64,000 nucleotides of DNA, from NCBI RefSeq assembly GCF_048595595.1, contig NZ_CP184347.1; one strand, given 5' to 3'. The stretch's first letter is position 1. Every line of letters starts with the position of its first letter. The notes below the pieces were generated by a model. It had not been told where the DNA came from and made no database searches. It worked only from the letters and a program-made list of their open reading frames with translations. The position numbers were made by a program, and so were the translations under genes. This document shows positions 62,439 through 64,000 of this stretch, piece by piece. The DNA is from Bacteroides pyogenes_A. Lineage in GTDB: Bacteria; Bacteroidota; Bacteroidia; Bacteroidales; Bacteroidaceae.

Positions 62439-63409
62439 AACGCACAATTGCTATCGTGGCAGGGGGAGACACCTCCGAATTTCAGGTATCTCTGCGTAGC
62501 GCACAGGGAATCTGTTCTTTTATAGACAAAGAAAAGTATACGCTGTATATTGTTGAGATGCAAGGTCTCCGTTGGGAAGTGCAACTGCCTGACGGGACAA
62601 GAGCAATGATCGACCGGAATGATTTCAGCTTCGTACAGAATGGGCGGAGAATTCGCTTCGATTTTGCCTATATCACCATTCACGGTACTCCGGGCGAAGA
62701 CGGACGCTTGCAGGGATATTTCGATATGTTGCAGATTCCTTATTCTTGCAGCGGCGTATTGCCGGCCGCAATCACTTACAATAAATTTGCTTGCAATCAA
62801 TATCTGAAGTCTTTTGGAATTCGTGTGGCCGAATCGTTGTTGTTGCGGCGCGGACAGTCCATCTCCGATGAGGATGTGTTGAAGAATATCGGTTTGCCTT
62901 GTTTCATCAAACCGAGCTTGGGTGGATCGAGTTTCGGAATAACCAAGGTGAAAACAAAAGAGCAGATACAGCCTGCCATCCTAAAGGCCTTCGAAGAGGC
63001 TGGCGAAGTGATTATAGAAGCATTTATGGAAGGTATGGAGCTGACTTGCGGATGTTATAAGACGAAAGAAAAAAGTGTGGTATTCCCCCTTACTGAGGTG
63101 GTTGCACATAACGAATTTTTCGATTACGATGCCAAATACAACGGGCAGGTCGATGAGATTACTCCTGCACGGATTTCTGAAGAATTGACGCACCGGATAC
63201 AAAAATTGACTTCGGCCATTTATGATATATTAGGTTGTTCGGGCATTATCCGTGTGGATTATATTGTGACGGCAGGCGAAAAAATCAATTTACTGGAAGT
63301 GAATACTACTCCGGGAATGACTGCTACGAGCTTTATTCCGCAGCAAGTGCGCGCCGCAGGCTTGGACATAAAGAATATAATGACAGATATAATAGAGAAT
63401 CAATTTTAG
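62435..63409 (+). CDS. ddl: D-alanine--D-alanine ligase
   Basis: 324 aa. ATP-grasp enzyme that makes D-Ala-D-Ala, the substrate of MurF, also encoded in this window. Motifs: IAIVAGGDTSE, HGTPGEDGRLQGYFDMLQIP, KPSLGGSSFGI and LEVNTTPGMT. Its start overlaps rluD, so it is translationally coupled. Confidence 0.96.
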   Translation: MKRTIAIVAGGDTSEFQVSLRSAQGICSFIDKEKYTLYIVEMQGLRWEVQLPDGTRAMIDRNDFSFVQNGRRIRFDFAYITIHGTPGEDGRLQGYFDMLQIPYSCSGVLPAAITYNKFACNQYLKSFGIRVAESLLLRRGQSISDEDVLKNIGLPCFIKPSLGGSSFGITKVKTKEQIQPAILKAFEEAGEVIIEAFMEGMELTCGCYKTKEKSVVFPLTEVVAHNEFFDYDAKYNGQVDEITPARISEELTHRIQKLTSAIYDILGCSGIIRVDYIVTAGEKINLLEVNTTPGMTATSFIPQQVRAAGLDIKNIMTDIIENQF

Positions 63410-63511
63410 ATTAGATATTGAGTATTAAGCAGAAAGTATTAACTTTGTCCTCAGAAGAGGCTTGTAAGTCTTATACCCAAACTTGATGCTTGACTCTTAA
63501 TACATACTTTA

Positions 63512-64000
63512 TGATGGATATAACAGAGTTTGATGAAATTCGTCCTTATCATGATGAGGAGCTTCCTCAAATTTTGGAGGAATTGATTGCCGATCCGGCT
63601 TTTCAGAAGGCTGCCTCTACTGCGGTACCGAACGTGCCTTTTGATTTTTTGGCCGAAAAAATGCGTACTTGCAAGACTAAGTTGGACTTCCAGAAAACTT
63701 TCTGTTACGGCATTCTGTGGAAGATAGCAAGCGAACATACAGCCGGACTCACACTGGATCATACGGCTTTGCCGGGTGAGGGTAAGGCTTACACCTATAT
63801 GTCAAATCATCGCGATATTATTCTCGACTCCGGCTTTCTTTCCGTATTGCTCGTTCAGCAGGGAATGGATACGGTGGAGATAGCTATCGGGGATAATTTG
63901 CTCATTTATCCTTGGATAAAGAAATTAGTGCGCATTAACAAATCGTTTATCGTGCAACGGGCGCTTACGATGCGTCCGATGCTCGACTCTTCCGCCCGGA
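63512..64000 (+). CDS. Acyltransferase, PlsC-like (partial, cut at window end)
   Basis: 163 codons are visible from the ATG at 63512 (a second ATG is at 63515); the 3' part lies outside the window. YMSNHRDIILDS resembles the NH-x-D acyltransferase motif, but the Asp is six positions after the His instead of the usual five. KSFIVQRAL fits motif II of the family. It follows ddl by about 100 bp and probably acylates a glycerophosphate or similar lipid. Confidence 0.75.

Overview
The window looks like a stretch of Bacteroides (order Bacteroidales) chromosome. The signs are a SusC/SusD pair with accessory lipoproteins, many lipoproteins, core genes in Bacteroidales form (long IspG, single-chain glycyl-tRNA synthetase, M48 and S41 lipoproteins), and a recurring TAnnTTTG box upstream of genes, which matches the -7 element of the Bacteroides primary sigma factor. 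No species is assigned. There is no complete insertion sequence, prophage, CRISPR array or rRNA operon.

Layout. 1-7.7 kb: aminopeptidase P, then a rightward run of rpoN, a PAP2-like membrane protein, gcvH, purE and ispG. 7.7-17.6 kb: a leftward Sus-like locus (SusC, SusD, HExxH metallopeptidase lipoprotein, DUF4302 lipoprotein, BACON lipoprotein) with an SGNH hydrolase upstream. It has no glycoside hydrolase. 18.1-23.5 kb: tRNA-Leu(UAG), an S41 protease with an odd N-terminus, a DUF3316 protein and a ParC/GyrA-type topoisomerase subunit. 23.8-27 kb: glyS, an FKBP lipoprotein and an M48 peptidase. 27.7-33 kb: a glycosyltransferase fused to a HIT/GalT-like domain, a lamin-tail lipoprotein and asd. 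33.3-41.5 kb: antiporter-tcdA-lolD coupled genes, a helix-hairpin-helix protein with an NSS transporter, a VanZ-like protein and murF. 41.5-48.4 kb: an orphan TPR histidine kinase facing folP-cdaA, then a TldD/TldE pair. 48.4-54 kb: a leftward lrgA-lrgB-DUF2156-GNAT set divergent from pta-ackA. 54-64 kb: a small Cys-rich protein, GT2, radC, a SufT-like protein, lpxH, alkaline phosphatase, efp, rpmH, then PASTA protein-rluD-ddl-acyltransferase (the last is cut by the window edge).

Much of the gene content serves the cell envelope: MurF, Ddl, the PASTA protein, LpxH, LolD, CdaA, LrgAB, glycosyltransferases and an acyltransferase. The Sus-like locus is the main accessory system. Its make-up suggests capture and processing of a protein or glycoprotein ligand, but the ligand is unknown.

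The least explained material is between genes. Four intergenic arrays have a unit close to 22 bp. Two of them, about 27 kb apart, share one TATATA-rich family. The other two have different sequences but the same period. Separately, four loci carry a 20-30 bp direct repeat whose two copies start 65-67 bp apart, with a different sequence at each locus. I know no named element that explains either pattern.
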